From JAKPQE01 sp041397845 (GTDB lineage: Bacteria > Pseudomonadota > Alphaproteobacteria > Rhizobiales > JAKPQE01): a DNA stretch of 64,000 bases. The stretch is from the NCBI GenBank assembly GCA_041397845.1, contig JAWKVW010000007.1, positions 62,001-126,000 of the forward strand, given 5' to 3'. The notes beneath the pieces were generated by a model, which was given only the letters and a program-made list of their open reading frames with translations, did not search any database and was not told where the DNA came from. Made by a program: the position numbers and the translations under genes. This document shows, piece by piece, positions 1 to 8,685 of the stretch. Every line of letters starts with the position of its first letter. The stretch's first letter is position 1.

Positions 1-940
1 TCTCGTCGACGAGCCGGACAGTGCCCTGCCTCCCGTCGAGGACGCCGATGTCGACGACGGGGACGCCGGCAAGGGCAGCGGCTTCGGCGAAGGCATCGGC
101 CGATGCCGGATCGACGGCTGCGACGATCTCGTAGTCATCGCCGCCATCGATGACGGTCGCCAGCAATTCGCCGCGCGCCGCGAGTAGCGCCCGCGCGCCG
201 GGCGAAAGCGGCACACGGTCGGCATTGAGCCTGGCGCCGAGCCCGGCGGCGCGGCAGAGCTTGCCGATATCGGTGACGAGGCCGTCGGAGACATCGATGC
301 CGGCGCGGGCATGGGCGCGCAGGGCCGGACCAAGCGCGAGGCGCGGTCGCGGCAGCAGATAGCGACCGACGAGATACTGCGCCTCGCCGGCCGAAACATC
401 CCCGGCAAGCTCCGGATTCAGCCGGAGCGCAAGACCGAGTGCGGCGTCGCCGATGGTCCCGCTGACGAACAGGCGATCGCCCGGCCGGGCGGCGGCACGG
501 CGCAGCGCCCGGCCCGCTGCGACCTCGCCAAGGGCGGTGATCGAGAGCGTCAGCGGCCCGTCCGTCGCGATGGTGTCGCCGCCAAGCAGCGGCACGGCGA
601 ACTCGGCTTGATCAGCGGCAAGGCCGGCGGAGAAGGCCGACAGCCAGCTCTCCGTCCAGTCGCGCGGCAGGGCGATGGTGAGAAGATAGCCGCGCGGCGT
701 CGCGCCCTTGGCGGCAAGGTCGGAGAGATTGACGCGCAGGGCCTTGCGGGCGACGAGGTCGGCCGGATCGTCGGCGAAGAAATGGACGCCGGCGGCGAGC
801 GCATCGGCAGTCACGACGAGATCGTTGCCCGGCGCGGGCGTGAAAACGGCGGTGTCGTCGAGAAGTCCGAGCGCGGCGGCGTCGGTGGCGAGCGGCGCGA
901 AGAAGCGATCGATCAGCGCCACCTCGCCGGGGCGGGTCAT
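1..940 (-). CDS. thiL: Thiamine-monophosphate kinase (3' end outside window)
   Basis: ThiL phosphorylates thiamine monophosphate to thiamine diphosphate with ATP in the cytosol. About 313 codons are visible, beginning MTRPGEVALIDRFFAPL; the C-terminal 10-20 residues and the stop lie beyond the window edge. The AIR-synthase-like fold is recognisable from the N-terminal LLDDTAVF acidic motif, the VTADALAAGVHF metal/substrate segment, the GDTIATDGPL strand and the DVSDGLVTDIG motif. The ATG overlaps the nusB stop by 4 bp (ATGA), so the two are translationally coupled. nusB-thiL is a conserved alphaproteobacterial pair and here forms the tail of the riboflavin operon. Confidence 0.93.
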   Translation of the reverse strand, partial: MTRPGEVALIDRFFAPLATDAAALGLLDDTAVFTPAPGNDLVVTADALAAGVHFFADDPADLVARKALRVNLSDLAAKGATPRGYLLTIALPRDWTESWLSAFSAGLAADQAEFAVPLLGGDTIATDGPLTLSITALGEVAAGRALRRAAARPGDRLFVSGTIGDAALGLALRLNPELAGDVSAGEAQYLVGRYLLPRPRLALGPALRAHARAGIDVSDGLVTDIGKLCRAAGLGARLNADRVPLSPGARALLAARGELLATVIDGGDDYEIVAAVDPASADAFAEAAALAGVPVVDIGVLDGRQGTVRLVDE

Positions 941-1470
941 GCGCCCTTCCCCGCCCTGCCCCCGCCGGAGGCATCGTCGGCGAACTCGTCCGGGCGAAGC
1001 TGGCGGGCCAGCGTGTCGAGCACGCCATTGACCATCGGCGGCTCCTCGCCATCCTCGAAGAAGGCGCGGGCGACCTCGACATATTCGGAAATGACGACGC
1101 GGGCCGGCACGTCGCGGCGCTGCATCAGCTCGAAACAGCCGGCACGCAGCAGCGCGCGGAGCGTCGAATCGAGCCGCTTCAGCGGCCAGCCGGCCGTCAA
1201 CGCGGCGTGAATGCGCGGGTCGATGCGGCGCTGGGCGCCAACGACGCCGGTCATGATATCGCGGAAGAAGTCCGCGTCGGCCGGCAGGTATTCCTCGCCC
1301 TCGATCTCGCGACCGAGGCGGAAGGCCTGAAACTCGGCCATCACCGAGGCGAGGTCGGTGCCGCCGACGTCCATCTGGTAGAGCGCCTGCACGGCGGCGA
1401 GACGGGCCATGCCCCGCTTGTTGGCGGGACGCGGGGCGCGCCGGGCCGGCTTGTCGTTCGTTCCGGTCAT
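937..1470 (-). CDS. nusB: Transcription antitermination factor NusB
   Basis: NusB pairs with NusE (S10) on boxA RNA in rRNA antitermination complexes. The product is 177 residues and all-helical by sequence, with the family segments ARLAAVQALYQMDVGG near the N-terminus, DPRIHAAL, LDSTLRALLRAGCFEL, ARVVISEYVEVARAFF and FVNGVLD-like MVNGVLDTLAR. The N-terminus carries a basic leader (about 20 residues) usual in rhizobia. I chose the ATG at 1470 because it overlaps the ribH stop by 4 bp; upstream in-frame codons read into ribH and are not family-like. Confidence 0.95.
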   Translation of the reverse strand: MTGTNDKPARRAPRPANKRGMARLAAVQALYQMDVGGTDLASVMAEFQAFRLGREIEGEEYLPADADFFRDIMTGVVGAQRRIDPRIHAALTAGWPLKRLDSTLRALLRAGCFELMQRRDVPARVVISEYVEVARAFFEDGEEPPMVNGVLDTLARQLRPDEFADDASGGGRAGKGA

Positions 1471-1922
1471 TCCGACAGACCAAGCTCCTCGGCAACCGCA
1501 ATCATCGACAGGGCGGCGCGGGCCGCGAAGCCGCCCTTGTTCTTCTCGCCGACGCGGGCGCGGGCCCAGGCCTGCGCGCCGTTCTCGACGGTCAGGATAC
1601 CGTTGCCGACGGCGATGCACTCCTCGATCGCCAGATCCATGACGGCGCGGGCGGATTCGTTGGCGACGATGTCGTAATGCGAGGTCTCGCCACGAATCAC
1701 GGCGCCGAGCAGGACGTAGCCGTCGAACTCCTCGCCGCCCTCGCCGGCCGCCTCGATCGCCATGGCGAGCGCGGCCGGAATCTCGAGCACGCCCGGCACG
1801 GAAAGCCGGGTGTAGGTCGCGCCGGCCTCGTCGAGCGCTGCGGTCGCGCCACGGACAAGTTCGTCAGCGATGTCGTCGTAAAAACGCGCATCGATGACGA
1901 GAAGGTGCGGGCGCTTTGCCAT
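1467..1922 (-). CDS. ribH: 6,7-dimethyl-8-ribityllumazine synthase
   Basis: Lumazine synthase condenses 5-amino-6-ribitylaminouracil with 3,4-dihydroxybutanone 4-phosphate, the penultimate riboflavin step. The 151-residue protein has the N-terminal LLVIDARFYDDIADELV strand-helix, the VPGVLEIPAAL active-site segment, GAVIRGETSHYDIVANESA (the phosphate-binding GxxxGxTxHxxY region with catalytic His) and NGILTVEN. Size matches the family. It sits between ribE and nusB; the stop overlaps nusB. Alphaproteobacteria often carry a second divergent copy (RibH2) elsewhere; this operon copy is the RibH1 type by context. Confidence 0.95.
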   Translation of the reverse strand: MAKRPHLLVIDARFYDDIADELVRGATAALDEAGATYTRLSVPGVLEIPAALAMAIEAAGEGGEEFDGYVLLGAVIRGETSHYDIVANESARAVMDLAIEECIAVGNGILTVENGAQAWARARVGEKNKGGFAARAALSMIAVAEELGLSE

Positions 1923-1999
1923 CGCTCAGGACTCCTTGTGAAGGTTCGAGCGCCCAATGACCACGGCCGGGCGCGCTTGTCCAGTGCGGGCGTCGCCAA

Positions 2000-2614
2000 T
2001 CAGCCGGCGGCAGCGGCCTCGTTCAGCCGGGCGATGTAGCGCGCCATCAGGTCGACTTCGAAATTGATGCCGTCGCCGGCCTTGCGGCCACCCCAGGAGG
2101 TGACGGCCAGGGTGTGCGGGATGAGCAGGATGGTGAAGCGGTCGCCATCGACGGAATTGACCGTGAGCGAGGTGCCGTCGAGGGCGACCGAACCCTTGGC
2201 CGCGACGAATTTGGCAAAGCCCTTCGGCGCCTCGATGACGAAGCGGGCGCAGCCGTCCTCGTCGTCGCGCGAGACAATGGTGGCGACGCCGTCGACGTGG
2301 CCGGTGACGAGATGGCCGCCCATTTCGTCGCCAAGCGCCAGCGAGCGCTCGAGATTGACCCTGGTGCCGGGTTTCCAGCCGCCCATCGTAGTGCGATCGA
2401 GGGTCTCGACGGATGCGTCGACCGCGTACCAGGTGCGGCCGTCGGCGAGCGTCTTCTTCTCGATGACGGTCAGACAGGCGCCGGCGTGGGCGATCGACGC
2501 GCCGATGGCGATGCCGGCCTCTTCATAGCGGCAGGCCATTTCGAGGCGGCAGCCGCCGCCCTGCGGCGTGACGGCGAGCACTTCGCCAACGTCGGTGATG
2601 ATTCCGGTGAACAT
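2000..2614 (-). CDS. ribE: Riboflavin synthase alpha chain
   Basis: Dismutates two 6,7-dimethyl-8-ribityllumazine molecules into riboflavin. The 204 residues comprise two similar lumazine-binding barrels: the first starts MFTGIITDVGEV and includes HAGACLTVI, the second includes GGHLVTGHVDGVATI and GSVALDGTSLTVNSV, each barrel about 95 residues. C-terminal helix (VDLMARYIARL) is the trimerisation helix. Length and two-barrel layout are normal. It lies 4 bp downstream of ribD and 77 bp upstream of ribH. Some databases call this gene ribC. Confidence 0.95.
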   Translation of the reverse strand: MFTGIITDVGEVLAVTPQGGGCRLEMACRYEEAGIAIGASIAHAGACLTVIEKKTLADGRTWYAVDASVETLDRTTMGGWKPGTRVNLERSLALGDEMGGHLVTGHVDGVATIVSRDDEDGCARFVIEAPKGFAKFVAAKGSVALDGTSLTVNSVDGDRFTILLIPHTLAVTSWGGRKAGDGINFEVDLMARYIARLNEAAAAG

Positions 2615-2618
2615 CGCT

Positions 2619-3809
2619 CTACTCCTTTACCCACCAGTGGCAGTAGCTATCGGCGCCAATCCCGCCCTTTGCGAGACACGCGTAACGGCCGCTGGCGGCG
2701 ATCGCCTCGGGCCCTGCATCGCCGAACGCGGCAAGGCCGCCGGCGCCGATTGTCGTTGCCGCCGAAAAGATCATCGCCTCGTCGACGAGCCCGCCATCGA
2801 GCAGCGCCCGGGCAAGGGTCGCGCCGCCCTCGACCATCAATCGCGTAATGCCGCGCCCGGCAATGGCGCCAAGCGCCGCAACGAGATCGGATCGCCCGCC
2901 CGCATCGCGCGGCACATCGATCAGGGATGCGCCGGCGGCTTCAAGCGCGGCCCGACGTTCGGCGCCGGCGCGATCGTCAACGACCACCCAGAGCGGCGCC
3001 TCGTTCAGGCTTTCAAGGAGTGCGGAGGAAAGCGGCAACCGTCCGGCGCCGTCGACAACGACGCGGATCGGCGAGCGGCGCCCGAGACCGGGAAGCCGGC
3101 AGGTCAGAAGCGGATCGTCTGCGAGCACCGTGCCGATGCCGACCATGATCGCGTCGGCCTCGGCGCGCATCAGATGGACGCGGCCGCGCACCTCGCGGCC
3201 GGTGATGGCAAAGCCGGGCTCGCCCCTCCTGCCGATCATGCCGTCGGCGGATACGGCAAGCTTCAACTGGACATGCGGGCGGCCAGCGACGACGCGGCGG
3301 ATATGGCCGGCATGGACGCGGCGGGCCTCGGCAGCGAGAACGCCGGTCGAGACCGCGATGCCGGCATCGGCGAGACGGGCAAAGCCGCGACCGGCGACGC
3401 GGACGTCCGGGTCCTCGATGGCGGCGACGACGCGGCCGACGCCGGCCTCGACCAGAACATCGGCGCAGGGGCGCGTGCGGCCATGATGGGAACAGGGTTC
3501 GAGCGTGACGTAGCAGGTCGCGCCGCGTGCAAGTTCGCCGGCCTCGGCAATGGCCAGCGGCTCGGCATGCGGGCGGCCACCCTCGGCGGTCCAGCCACGA
3601 CCGACGACCACGGGACCATTTTCGGTCTCCCGCACGACAATGGCGCCGACGGCGGGATTGGGCCAGGCAAGGCCGAGATTGCGCCGGCCGATGGCCAGCG
3701 CGGCGCCCATGAAGCGGCGGTCACGATCAGGGTCGACCGAAAGGGCATGGTCGGCGGCAACGGCGGCTGCGTCCAACGGGTCCCCTCCGCGATCGCCGGG
3801 CGCCGGCAT
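2619..3809 (-). CDS. ribD: Bifunctional diaminohydroxyphosphoribosylaminopyrimidine deaminase / reductase
   Basis: RibD performs the second and third steps from GTP to riboflavin. The N-terminal deaminase (residues about 25-170) has the zinc motif HAEPLAIAEA and TLEPCSHHGRTRPCADVL (His-Ala-Glu, PCxxxxxxxxC). The C-terminal reductase (about 175-390) has VQLKLAVSADGMIG, RAEADAIMVGIGTVLADDP and MVEGGATLARALL. I start at the ATG at 3809 (MPAPGDRGGDP), 2 bp after the nrdR stop; longer readings run into nrdR in another frame. 396 residues, slightly long because of an alanine-rich N-terminal leader. Confidence 0.94.
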   Translation of the reverse strand: MPAPGDRGGDPLDAAAVAADHALSVDPDRDRRFMGAALAIGRRNLGLAWPNPAVGAIVVRETENGPVVVGRGWTAEGGRPHAEPLAIAEAGELARGATCYVTLEPCSHHGRTRPCADVLVEAGVGRVVAAIEDPDVRVAGRGFARLADAGIAVSTGVLAAEARRVHAGHIRRVVAGRPHVQLKLAVSADGMIGRRGEPGFAITGREVRGRVHLMRAEADAIMVGIGTVLADDPLLTCRLPGLGRRSPIRVVVDGAGRLPLSSALLESLNEAPLWVVVDDRAGAERRAALEAAGASLIDVPRDAGGRSDLVAALGAIAGRGITRLMVEGGATLARALLDGGLVDEAMIFSAATTIGAGGLAAFGDAGPEAIAASGRYACLAKGGIGADSYCHWWVKE

Positions 3810-3811
3810 CG

Positions 3812-4291
3812 TCAGTTGTCGTCGCTGCCCCCGGCGTCGCCTGTCTGGCCCAGCTCGCCGAGGAAGGTCTCGAAATCCTTCGCCTCGCGGAAATTGCGGT
3901 AGACCGAGGCAAAGCGGACATAAGCGACGTCGTCGAGGCCGCGCAGGCCCTCCATGACGAGATGGCCGACCTGCTCGGAGGTCACATCGTTCTCGCCCAT
4001 GCTCTCGAGCTGGCGGACGATGCCGTTGACCATGCGCTCGATGCGCTCGGGCTCGACCTGGCGCTTGCGCAGGGCGATCTGGATCGAGCGCATCAGCTTG
4101 TCGCGATCGAAAGGCACGCGGCGGCCGGTCTTTTTCACCACCGTGAGCTCGCGCAACTGGACGCGCTCGAAGGTGGTGAAGCGGCCGCCGCAATCGGCGC
4201 AGATGCGGCGGCGGCGAATCGCGGTGCCGTCCTCGGTGGGACGGGAATCCTTCACCTGCGTTTCAGCGCTCCCGCAATACGGACACCGCAT
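3812..4291 (-). CDS. nrdR: Transcriptional repressor NrdR
   Basis: NrdR represses ribonucleotide reductase genes in response to dATP/ATP. The 159-residue product begins with the zinc ribbon MRCPYCGSAETQVKDSRP and CADCGGRF (four Cys), then an ATP-cone domain from about residue 49 (VVKKTGRRVPFDRDKLMRSI) to residue 140 including FASVYRNF. Length fits the family, with a short acidic tail. It is 18 bp downstream of glyA, the usual glyA-nrdR-ribD arrangement. Confidence 0.96.
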   Translation of the reverse strand: MRCPYCGSAETQVKDSRPTEDGTAIRRRRICADCGGRFTTFERVQLRELTVVKKTGRRVPFDRDKLMRSIQIALRKRQVEPERIERMVNGIVRQLESMGENDVTSEQVGHLVMEGLRGLDDVAYVRFASVYRNFREAKDFETFLGELGQTGDAGGSDDN

Positions 4292-4309
4292 GCCTTACCT
4301 CCCGGCCGG

Positions 4310-5620
4310 TCAGTCCCGATAGATCGGGAAGCGCGCGGTGAGCGCCGCGACGCGCTCGCGCATGGCTTCCTCGACGAGCGGAGCACCCTCGTCGCCGCCC
4401 TGCGAGACGGCGTTCAGCACCTCGGCGATCATGTCACCGACGATGCGGAACTCGTCCGGGCCGAAGCCGCGGGTCGTGGCGGCCGGCGTGCCGAGACGGA
4501 TGCCGGACGTGACCATCGGCTTTTCCGGATCGAACGGGATGCCGTTCTTGTTGCAGGTAATGCCGGCGCGCAGCAGCGCCTGCTCGGAGACCTTGCCGGT
4601 CAGGTGCTTCGGGCGCAGGTCGACGAGCATCAGGTGGGTATCGGTGCCGCCGGAAACGATGTCGAAGCCGTGGCCCTTGATGGTATCGGCGAGGACCTTG
4701 GCGTTCTCGACGACCTTGGCCGCGTAGGTGCGGAATTCCGGCCGCAGCGCCTCGCCGAAGGCAACGGCCTTGGCGGCGATGACATGCATCAGCGGACCGC
4801 CCTGGATGCCCGGGAAAACGGCGGAATTGAACTTCTTGGCCAGATCCTCGTCATTGGTGAGGATGAGGCCGCCGCGCGGACCCCGCAGGGTCTTGTGGGT
4901 CGTCGAGGTGACGACGTGGGCGTGCGGGAACGGATTGGGATGAGCGCCACCGGCGACGAGGCCGGCGAAATGGGCCATGTCGACCATCAGGTAGGCGCCA
5001 ACCTCGTCGGCAATGGCGCGGAAGGCGGCAAAGTCGATGTGGCGCGGATAGGCCGAGCCACCGGCGACGATGACCTTCGGCTTGTGCTCGCGGGCGAGGC
5101 GCGCGACCTCGTCCATGTCGATGCGGTGATCATCGGGCCGCACGGTATAGGGCACGATGTTGAACCACTTGCCGGACATGTTGACCGGCGAGCCGTGGGT
5201 GAGATGGCCGCCCGCGGCGAGGTTGAGACCCATGAAGGTATCGCCCGGCTTCATCAGGGCGAAGAACACGGCGGTGTTCGCCTGGGCGCCGGAGTGCGGC
5301 TGGACATTGGCGAAGGAGCAGCCGATCAGCCTGGTGATGCGCTCGATCGCCAGGCGCTCGGCGACGTCGACGAACTCGCAGCCGGCATAATAGCGACGAC
5401 CGGGATAGCCCTCGGCGTACTTGTTGGTCATCACCGAGCCCTGGGCCTCGAGCACGGCGCGCGAGACGATGTTCTCGGAGGCGATCAGTTCGATCTCGTG
5501 GCGCTGACGGCCAAGCTCGTCGGCGATCGCGCCGGCGATCTCGGGATCGGCGGCGGCGAGGCCACGGGTGAAGAAATCGGGCGAGACGACCGCATTGGCC
5601 GCAGCGTCGGGCTTCGACAT
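4310..5620 (-). CDS. glyA: Serine hydroxymethyltransferase
   Basis: PLP enzyme interconverting serine and glycine while charging tetrahydrofolate with a one-carbon unit. 436 residues; recognisable segments are IELIASENIVSRAVLEAQGS, YAEGYPGRRYYAGC, the PLP-lysine motif TSTTHKTLRGPRGG, FPGIQGGP and GIRLGTPAATTRGF. The ATG at 5620 (MSKPDAAANAV) gives the normal N-terminus; the frame is open for 26 more codons upstream without family similarity. First gene of the nrdR/rib/nusB/thiL operon; a promoter is expected in the roughly 160 bp before it. Confidence 0.97.
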   Translation of the reverse strand: MSKPDAAANAVVSPDFFTRGLAAADPEIAGAIADELGRQRHEIELIASENIVSRAVLEAQGSVMTNKYAEGYPGRRYYAGCEFVDVAERLAIERITRLIGCSFANVQPHSGAQANTAVFFALMKPGDTFMGLNLAAGGHLTHGSPVNMSGKWFNIVPYTVRPDDHRIDMDEVARLAREHKPKVIVAGGSAYPRHIDFAAFRAIADEVGAYLMVDMAHFAGLVAGGAHPNPFPHAHVVTSTTHKTLRGPRGGLILTNDEDLAKKFNSAVFPGIQGGPLMHVIAAKAVAFGEALRPEFRTYAAKVVENAKVLADTIKGHGFDIVSGGTDTHLMLVDLRPKHLTGKVSEQALLRAGITCNKNGIPFDPEKPMVTSGIRLGTPAATTRGFGPDEFRIVGDMIAEVLNAVSQGGDEGAPLVEEAMRERVAALTARFPIYRD

Positions 5621-5782
5621 GTTCGGAATGTCCCTGTTGGAGGCCGGCCGCATCTCCTGACCGGGCTGACGAACACCGGTCGCTGGCAGCCGATCCATTG
5701 GTCACGGCGCAGTCGCCATAACATACCGCGGTCCGCGACGCCACCTGCGAAGACCCGGATAAAAGCGGTACGTGGTGCGCCT

Positions 5783-6040
5783 TCAGACGAGCTTGCCGCG
5801 ACCGCCCGGCTCCTGCGGCGCAGCGGGCTTCGGCGCCTCGCCGCGACGGGCGAGAAGCGCGTCGAGCTTGCGCACCGCCAGCCGCTCGAGATCACCGCGC
5901 GGCGTCGACATCGGCCCGACGATCGAGACCTCGTCGCCGGTGCGCCCGTCGACGGCGATCACCTTGACCTGACGGCCAAGGGGCACGAACTCGAAATAGA
6001 CGATGCGGCCGCCTGTGGCCTGTTCTTCATAGTCGTTCAC
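5783..6040 (-). CDS. DUF6898 family small protein
   Basis: An 85-residue conserved protein of unknown function, found in alphaproteobacteria. I chose the GTG at 6040 (residues VNDYEEQATGGRIVYFEF): it has a GGAA ribosome-binding sequence 5 bp upstream, whereas the longer open frame upstream is rich in Arg/Ser and not conserved-looking. The core has VPLGRQVKVIAVD, GDEVSIVGP and a charged helix RGDLERLAVRKLDALLARR. No signal peptide or membrane segment; probably a soluble beta-rich protein. Its stop is about 160 bp before glyA on the same strand. Confidence 0.7.
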   Translation of the reverse strand: MNDYEEQATGGRIVYFEFVPLGRQVKVIAVDGRTGDEVSIVGPMSTPRGDLERLAVRKLDALLARRGEAPKPAAPQEPGGRGKLV

Positions 6041-6158
6041 GGCGTTTCCATGCCGTCCGGGCTCATCTTGCCGGGGCCGCCGAAGACCATCGCAGTCGTC
6101 GGCGCCGCCAGTATCGTTACGGCTGGACGAAGATAGCAAAAATGCTGATTTCGGCACG

Positions 6159-6187
6159 AAAAAACCCGCGTCGCCGCGGGTTTTTCC
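6159..6187 (-). terminator. Rho-independent terminator of the L,D-transpeptidase gene
   Basis: CCCGCG (6165-6170) and CGCGGG (6175-6180) form a stem with a TCGC loop, flanked by five A and five T, so the hairpin can stop transcription in both directions. It lies 25 bp past the stop of the L,D-transpeptidase (minus strand), whose transcript would end in a U run. Confidence 0.85.
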
Positions 6188-6211
6188 TCATCAATCCCGG
6201 ACTTATCCGGA

Positions 6212-7522
6212 TCAATTCTGCGCGTACTGGCCGAGACCGTCGCGATTGTAGATGTCGTCACGGAAGTTGACGACGCCGCTCGAGGTCGCCCAGGCGGTGA
6301 TGTAGGTGGTGTAGATCGGCACCGGCTCGACGAGCTTCACATCGACGCGCTCGCCGCTCTGGATCGTCGCATCGATCTGGGCGCGCGACCAGCCGGGCGT
6401 ATCGCGCAGCAGCCAGGTGACCAGTTCGCGGACGTTCTGCACACGCACGCAGCCCGACGAATGGAAGCGATAGTCCTTGCCGAACAGCGTCTTCGACGGC
6501 GTGTCGTGCAGGTAGACGTTGTGCGGGTTGGAGAAGTTGATGCGCACGTTACCCAGCGAATTGATCTCGCCCGGGTCCTGCTTGAACATGTACTTCGTCG
6601 CTTCGTCGGTATCCCAGTTGACCTGCTCGGGCATCAGCTCGTTGCCGTAGCCGTCGAAGATGCGAATCTTGTTCTTGGCAAGATACTGGGGGTCCTGCTT
6701 CATCTTCGGGATCAGGTCCTTCTTGATGATGGAGAGCGGAACCGTCCAGAACGGGTTGAAGTTCAGTTCGGTGATGCGGCTGGCGACGATCGGCGTCTGG
6801 CGATCGATCTTGCCGACAACGCCGATATGGCGCGACGCGACCTGACCCATGTCGATCGCCTCGATCTCGGCCGCCGGGATGTTGACCATCACGTAGCGGT
6901 CGCCGAGGAAACCGGACATGGCGCGGACGCGCACCAGATTGGTCTCGAGCTGCTGCAGGCGGACATCGGCCGGCACGTTCAGCGCATTGAAGGTCGAGGC
7001 GCGAACGACGCCGTCGGCGATGATGCCATGGCGCTCCTGGAAGCGGCGGACGGCCTCGGCAACGTAGGAATCGTAGGCGTCGCCCCGACCGGCATTGGCG
7101 TCGAGGTCGCCGGACACCTTGAGACGCTCGCGCAGGGTCATGACGGCGGCGTTGCGAACGCCGATGCGCAGCGTCGTGCTCGTCGCCACCTTCGGCCAGC
7201 CGCCCGAGGCGACAATCTGCGAATAGCGCTGGATCGCCTGCTCGATGTTGATGGCGGTCTGCGGCGACAGGGTCGGCTCGTTGCCACGCACGTTGGTGTG
7301 TTCGCCGGAATCGAACCGCTGGGTCCACTCGGCCTGGAGCTTGGCATTGATCAGAGCCTCGATCGGGCTCTGCGCCAGCGCCGGGCGCACCGTCGCGGAG
7401 ACGACAGCGGTCAGCACGAGCGTTGCGGCGACACGCGTTGCGCGCCGGAAGCCGGAGGACCGGAAAACCGCTTTCGTTCGGTTCACATGAAGCACATCAA
7501 ATTCCTCGCGTTTCGGGCTCAA
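6212..7522 (-). CDS. L,D-transpeptidase of the YcbB/LdtD type, periplasmic
   Basis: Forms 3-3 peptidoglycan cross-links or anchors outer-membrane proteins to peptidoglycan. The 436-residue product has a basic N-terminus and a hydrophobic signal segment (about residues 30-50, ending VRPALA), a peptidoglycan-binding-like helical domain (about 115-185, with AEAVRRFQERHGIIADG) and a YkuD catalytic domain (about 208-375). The catalytic motif is HSSGCVRV (His354, Cys358) preceded by VYLHDTP (His339). Near the MarR gene at 8686-9198, which resembles LdtR, the known regulator of an L,D-transpeptidase in Sinorhizobium and Liberibacter; regulation here is inferred. The start could also be about 15 codons downstream. 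Confidence 0.9.
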   Translation of the reverse strand: MSPKREEFDVLHVNRTKAVFRSSGFRRATRVAATLVLTAVVSATVRPALAQSPIEALINAKLQAEWTQRFDSGEHTNVRGNEPTLSPQTAINIEQAIQRYSQIVASGGWPKVATSTTLRIGVRNAAVMTLRERLKVSGDLDANAGRGDAYDSYVAEAVRRFQERHGIIADGVVRASTFNALNVPADVRLQQLETNLVRVRAMSGFLGDRYVMVNIPAAEIEAIDMGQVASRHIGVVGKIDRQTPIVASRITELNFNPFWTVPLSIIKKDLIPKMKQDPQYLAKNKIRIFDGYGNELMPEQVNWDTDEATKYMFKQDPGEINSLGNVRINFSNPHNVYLHDTPSKTLFGKDYRFHSSGCVRVQNVRELVTWLLRDTPGWSRAQIDATIQSGERVDVKLVEPVPIYTTYITAWATSSGVVNFRDDIYNRDGLGQYAQN

Positions 7523-7922
7523 TGCGTGGCCCTGCGGGGTGGTTCCGTTCCGTTCGGAAAATTGTCCACTCCGGTATCACGGTCATGGTTAACAAACAAC
7601 GAGCCAGTGCTCGCCGCAACGCACAACAACGTGATGAGGAGCCGACGACCACGGCCTTTCGGCAGCGCGCATTTCGGAACGGCTATCTGACCTTCGAGGT
7701 CACATCGCAATGTGGCGAATTAATGTCTCGGACCGGCAAGACCGGCCAATCCCGGCATATCGGGCCGAAAAGGTTGAAAGCCGGCTCAAGGACGCTAGCC
7801 TTAGCAAAAAGGGCTCTGGCGCGGCGGCGTCTTCGTCTTCCGCGCTTCACGAGGCCGCCCTGCGGCCCAACGAAGAGACGGCAGGAACCTGCAAGCGCTG
7901 CCTGCCGTCCGGGGAGGAAGCC
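7523..7922. promoter_or_regulatory. Divergent intergenic region between L,D-transpeptidase and coiled-coil gene
   Basis: 400 bp with no convincing coding sequence. It must hold the promoters for the two diverging genes. A TTAAC half-site of CtrA type occurs near 7589, without a second half at the right spacing. No hairpin or repeat stands out. Confidence 0.4.
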
Positions 7923-8600
7923 ATGAACCTTGCAATCCCGAAGCCCTCATTGCTGCCGGCGTCGGCCGTGCTCGCCCTGATGATGCTGGCCGGTCCCGCC
8001 GTTGCCGACGGCGGCGGCAACCAGCCGGATGCCGGCGTGGTCAGGCCGTACAACATCGACAATTCGCCGCCGAGGACAAAGACGAAGCCGAAGGAGCAGG
8101 CGCCGGCGTCGAAGCCGAAGAGCGCCAGGCCGGACAAGTCCCTCGCCGAGGAACGGCGGGACCTTGAAAAAGAGATCCGCACCGGCGAGCGGGAAGAGAA
8201 AAAGCTCAACAAGAAGATCGAACGCCTTGTCGAATCCGACAAGAAGCTGGCGGAAACGCTCCGCAAAAAATTCGACGAGACCGAGGAGAAGAAGAGCCAG
8301 ATCTACCGCGACTTCGCCAAGGAGGACGACGAGAAGGGCGCCTGCTGCGGCGGCGGCAAGGCCAAGCGGCAGGAGATCTATGCCGAGATGCTGCACAAGA
8401 TCGACATGCTCGATCGCGAGTACAGCCGGTTCTACTGGAAGACGCTGAACGACGCCAAGAGCTGGGGCGACCCGGAGAATTACGACGAATACCGCGAACT
8501 GAAGCAGGAGCAGGCGGACAACGAGAAGAAGCTGCGCGACGCCCGAAAGACGCTGGAAAAGGTCGACAAGGCTATGAAGAAACCGATCGTCCAGCCGTAA
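7923..8600 (+). CDS. Secreted coiled-coil protein of unknown function
   Basis: A 225-residue product not assigned to a family. Signal peptide about residues 1-28 (cleavage after AVADG-like AVA-DG). Residues about 40-70 are Pro/Lys-rich (NSPPRTKTKPKEQAP). From about 72 to 215 it is highly charged with heptad-like Leu/Glu/Lys spacing, predicted coiled coil, interrupted near the middle by GACCGGGKAKRQ with a vicinal Cys pair. A strong ribosome-binding sequence GGGGAGGAAG precedes the ATG at 7923. It lies between the L,D-transpeptidase and ldtR genes, so a periplasmic envelope role is plausible but unproven. It converges with ldtR. Confidence 0.75.
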   Translation: MNLAIPKPSLLPASAVLALMMLAGPAVADGGGNQPDAGVVRPYNIDNSPPRTKTKPKEQAPASKPKSARPDKSLAEERRDLEKEIRTGEREEKKLNKKIERLVESDKKLAETLRKKFDETEEKKSQIYRDFAKEDDEKGACCGGGKAKRQEIYAEMLHKIDMLDREYSRFYWKTLNDAKSWGDPENYDEYRELKQEQADNEKKLRDARKTLEKVDKAMKKPIVQP

Positions 8601-8620
8601 TCAGCGGCCAGGGCAAAAGG

Positions 8621-8650
8621 AAAAGCCCCGGCGCTGGTCGAGCCGGGGCT
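8621..8650 (-). terminator. Terminator of ldtR
   Basis: AGCCCCGGC (8624-8632) pairs with GCCGGGGCT (8642-8650). Read on the minus strand the hairpin is followed by TTTTCCTTTT, so it fits termination of ldtR and may also insulate the converging coiled-coil gene. Confidence 0.75.
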
Positions 8651-8685
8651 GGTCCATTCCGCACAGTTGTCGTCTGGAAAGGCGC

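Noticed and set aside
1923..1999. FMN riboswitch in the rib operon
   Set aside because: The 77-bp gap is too short and no RFN element consensus is visible here or before ribD.
3962..6136. 724-codon plus-strand frame over nrdR and glyA
   Set aside because: Antisense to well conserved genes, composition biased to Gly/Asp/Arg.
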